From NCBI RefSeq assembly GCF_000337695.1, contig NZ_AOIA01000121.1, positions 1-33,227 of the forward strand: a stretch of DNA of 33,227 bases, read 5' to 3'. A program made the translations under genes and the position numbers. This document shows, piece by piece, positions 32,193 through 33,227 of this stretch (position 1 is the first letter of the stretch; each line of letters opens with the position of its first letter). This DNA comes from Natronococcus jeotgali DSM 18795 (GTDB taxonomy: Archaea > Halobacteriota > Halobacteria > Halobacteriales > Natrialbaceae). Under the pieces are notes generated by a model. That model saw only the letters and a list, made by a program, of their open reading frames with translations, was not told the DNA's origin and did no database searches.

Positions 32193-32321
32193 CTACAGGA
32201 GGAGAACGGAGACCAGCCGATAAGCGATACCGACCGCGAAGATCGCGATCAGGCCGACCGTCGACAGTATCACCGGCAGCGGTATCTTCTCCGTTTCGAA
32301 CTCGAAGACGCGCTCGAGCAT
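32193..32321 (-). CDS. 42-residue membrane microprotein between rps2 and mvk
   Basis: A short frame encodes a protein beginning MLERVFEFETEKIPLPVIL, with one hydrophobic helix (about 15-40) that ends in VLLL and a charged N-terminus. It lies in the operon gap of 259 bp between rps2 and mvk, too long for a simple spacer. GGAGGT directly touches the ATG, which is too close to work as a normal Shine-Dalgarno sequence. I think a similar small protein is found at this place in other haloarchaea, but cannot verify it. Confidence 0.65.
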   Translation of the reverse strand: MLERVFEFETEKIPLPVILSTVGLIAIFAVGIAYRLVSVLLL

Positions 32322-32398
32322 ACCTCCGCTTCGAACGAGAGGAACCTAACCCTATCGCTTCGACCTAACGGGCGGCGAGAAAAACGGTATCGAACGCC

Positions 32399-33181
32399 TT
32401 AGACCGTGCTCTCGAAGTCCTCGAGCGCGTAGGACGGCTCGGCGCCGCGGCGATCGAGAACCTCGTTGGCGAGCAGCCAGTAGACCACGGAGAGGGCCTT
32501 GCGACCCTTGTTGTTCGTGGGGACGACCAGATCGACGTTGCTGACCTGGTTGTTCGAGTCGCACATCGCGATGACCGGGATGCCGACCGTAATCGCCTCC
32601 TTGACGGCCTGGGCGTCGCCGATCGGGTCGGTGACGACCACGACGTCGGGCTCGATGTAGCCGTCGTACTTCGGGTTCGTCAGCGTGCCGGGGATAAAGC
32701 GGCCGGTGCGGGCGCGGGCGCCCACGGCCTCGGCGAACTTCTCGGCAGGGAACCGACCGTACTGACGGCTCGAGGTGACCAGGATCTGCTCGGGGTCGTA
32801 GTTCGAGAGGAAGTCCGCGGCCGTGCGGATCCGCTGGTCGGTCTTCGAGACGTCCAGCACGTAGAGCCCGTCGGTCCGGACGCGGTGGATGAACCGCTCC
32901 ATGTCCTTGGTCTTTTGCTGGGTGCCGATGTGGACGCCGGCGCCCAGGTAATCCTCGACGGGGATCAGCAGGTCGGCCTCCTCGTCGCTCATGACGTCGT
33001 CGTCGAGGGTCGGCCCCGCATTGTCTTCGGCCTCGGCCTCGTCGGCGTCGGCGGGCTGTTCGGCTGCTGGCTCGACGTCCTCGTCGGGTTCGGCGGCGGG
33101 GCCGGGCCCTTCGGCCGGCTCCTCGTCGATCTCCTCGTCGGCGGCGTCGAGCCCTTCTTGGGTCGTGTCGTTTTCTGTCAT
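32399..33181 (-). CDS. rps2: Ribosomal protein S2
   Basis: This 260-residue small-subunit protein has the S2 core from about residue 70 ([54 protein letters not shown]). The first 65 residues are an acidic low-complexity extension (Glu/Asp/Ala/Pro), a halophilic addition to an otherwise standard archaeal S2. The start overlaps the enolase stop (ATGA). Confidence 0.97.
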   Translation of the reverse strand: MTENDTTQEGLDAADEEIDEEPAEGPGPAAEPDEDVEPAAEQPADADEAEAEDNAGPTLDDDVMSDEEADLLIPVEDYLGAGVHIGTQQKTKDMERFIHRVRTDGLYVLDVSKTDQRIRTAADFLSNYDPEQILVTSSRQYGRFPAEKFAEAVGARARTGRFIPGTLTNPKYDGYIEPDVVVVTDPIGDAQAVKEAITVGIPVIAMCDSNNQVSNVDLVVPTNNKGRKALSVVYWLLANEVLDRRGAEPSYALEDFESTV

Positions 33182-33227
33182 GTCGCGTCGTCTGCGATTC
33201 TGATGAGCTCGTTGAGCTTCGCGGTTC
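33178..33227 (-). CDS. eno: Enolase, C-terminal end (partial)
   Basis: The last 15 residues and stop of a gene entering from the right edge read [15 protein letters not shown]. This resembles the end of haloarchaeal enolase, and eno next to rps2 is a known archaeal arrangement. The stop TGA overlaps the rps2 start as ATGA. Only this tail is visible, so the assignment rests mostly on gene order. Confidence 0.7.
   Translation of the reverse strand, partial: TAKLNELIRIADDAT

Noticed and set aside
1-33227. CRISPR array, transposase or integrase gene
   Set aside because: No regularly spaced repeats and no recombinase or DDE motifs were found in any supported frame.

Overview
This is a GC-rich stretch of haloarchaeal chromosome (class Halobacteria; the order Natrialbales is my guess, not shown). 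The evidence is consistent: very acidic proteins, a halophilic plant-type ferredoxin, archaeal ribosomal proteins (L7Ae, S28e, L24e, S2), TmcA, an archaeal GluRS, the archaeal mevalonate kinase / isopentenyl phosphate kinase pair, GGPP synthase, archaeal RNase J, TATA boxes about 25-28 nt upstream of start codons (leaderless transcripts), and several haloarchaea-restricted small proteins. I see no transposase, integrase gene, CRISPR array or plasmid gene.

Layout. 1-3.5 kb: the 3' end of a CDC48-type AAA ATPase, a [2Fe-2S] ferredoxin, a zinc-finger/coiled-coil protein, an ArsR-like regulator with a perfect inverted repeat at its start, then an amphi-Trp protein and a methyltransferase. 3.6-11.3 kb is the accessory block: a PQQ (quinoprotein) dehydrogenase with a lanthanide-type active site and no signal peptide, an unknown co-transcribed partner, and a split NMT1/THI5-type ABC import system. 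That system has a Tat lipoprotein receptor and one permease on the + strand, facing a second permease, an ATPase and a cytoplasmic HTH-receptor fusion regulator on the - strand. 11.4-17.7 kb: small zinc-finger proteins, a zinc-ribbon membrane protein, tRNA-Glu(CTC) with a truncated copy of its 3' end about 140 bp away, a membrane-anchored winged-helix protein, an MBL hydrolase, a P-loop ATPase pair, superoxide dismutase and a HTH protein.

17.9-33.2 kb is mainly housekeeping: the rpl7ae-rps28e-rpl24e-ndk operon (ending in a hairpin/U-tract terminator), tmcA, an SDR, a DUF456-like membrane protein, gltX, two divergent receiver-only response regulators, idsA and rnj, a duplicated YjdF-like membrane protein, and the eno-rps2-(42-aa membrane protein)-mvk-ipk run. 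The isoprenoid genes (mvk, ipk, idsA) supply precursors for archaeal ether lipids. The receiver pair and the YjdF-like gene look like insertions into a usually tighter mvk-ipk-rnj-idsA-gltX neighbourhood.

The most novel-looking signals are: (1) the putative lanthanide/PQQ dehydrogenase plus unknown partner beside a two-permease importer controlled by a receptor-type transcription factor; (2) a leader upstream of rpl7ae that can fold to bury its Shine-Dalgarno sequence in a kink-turn-like internal loop, suggesting L7Ae autoregulation; (3) a three-way-junction RNA structure in the long leader of RNase J; and (4) a tRNA-Glu 3'-end repeat with nested hairpins.
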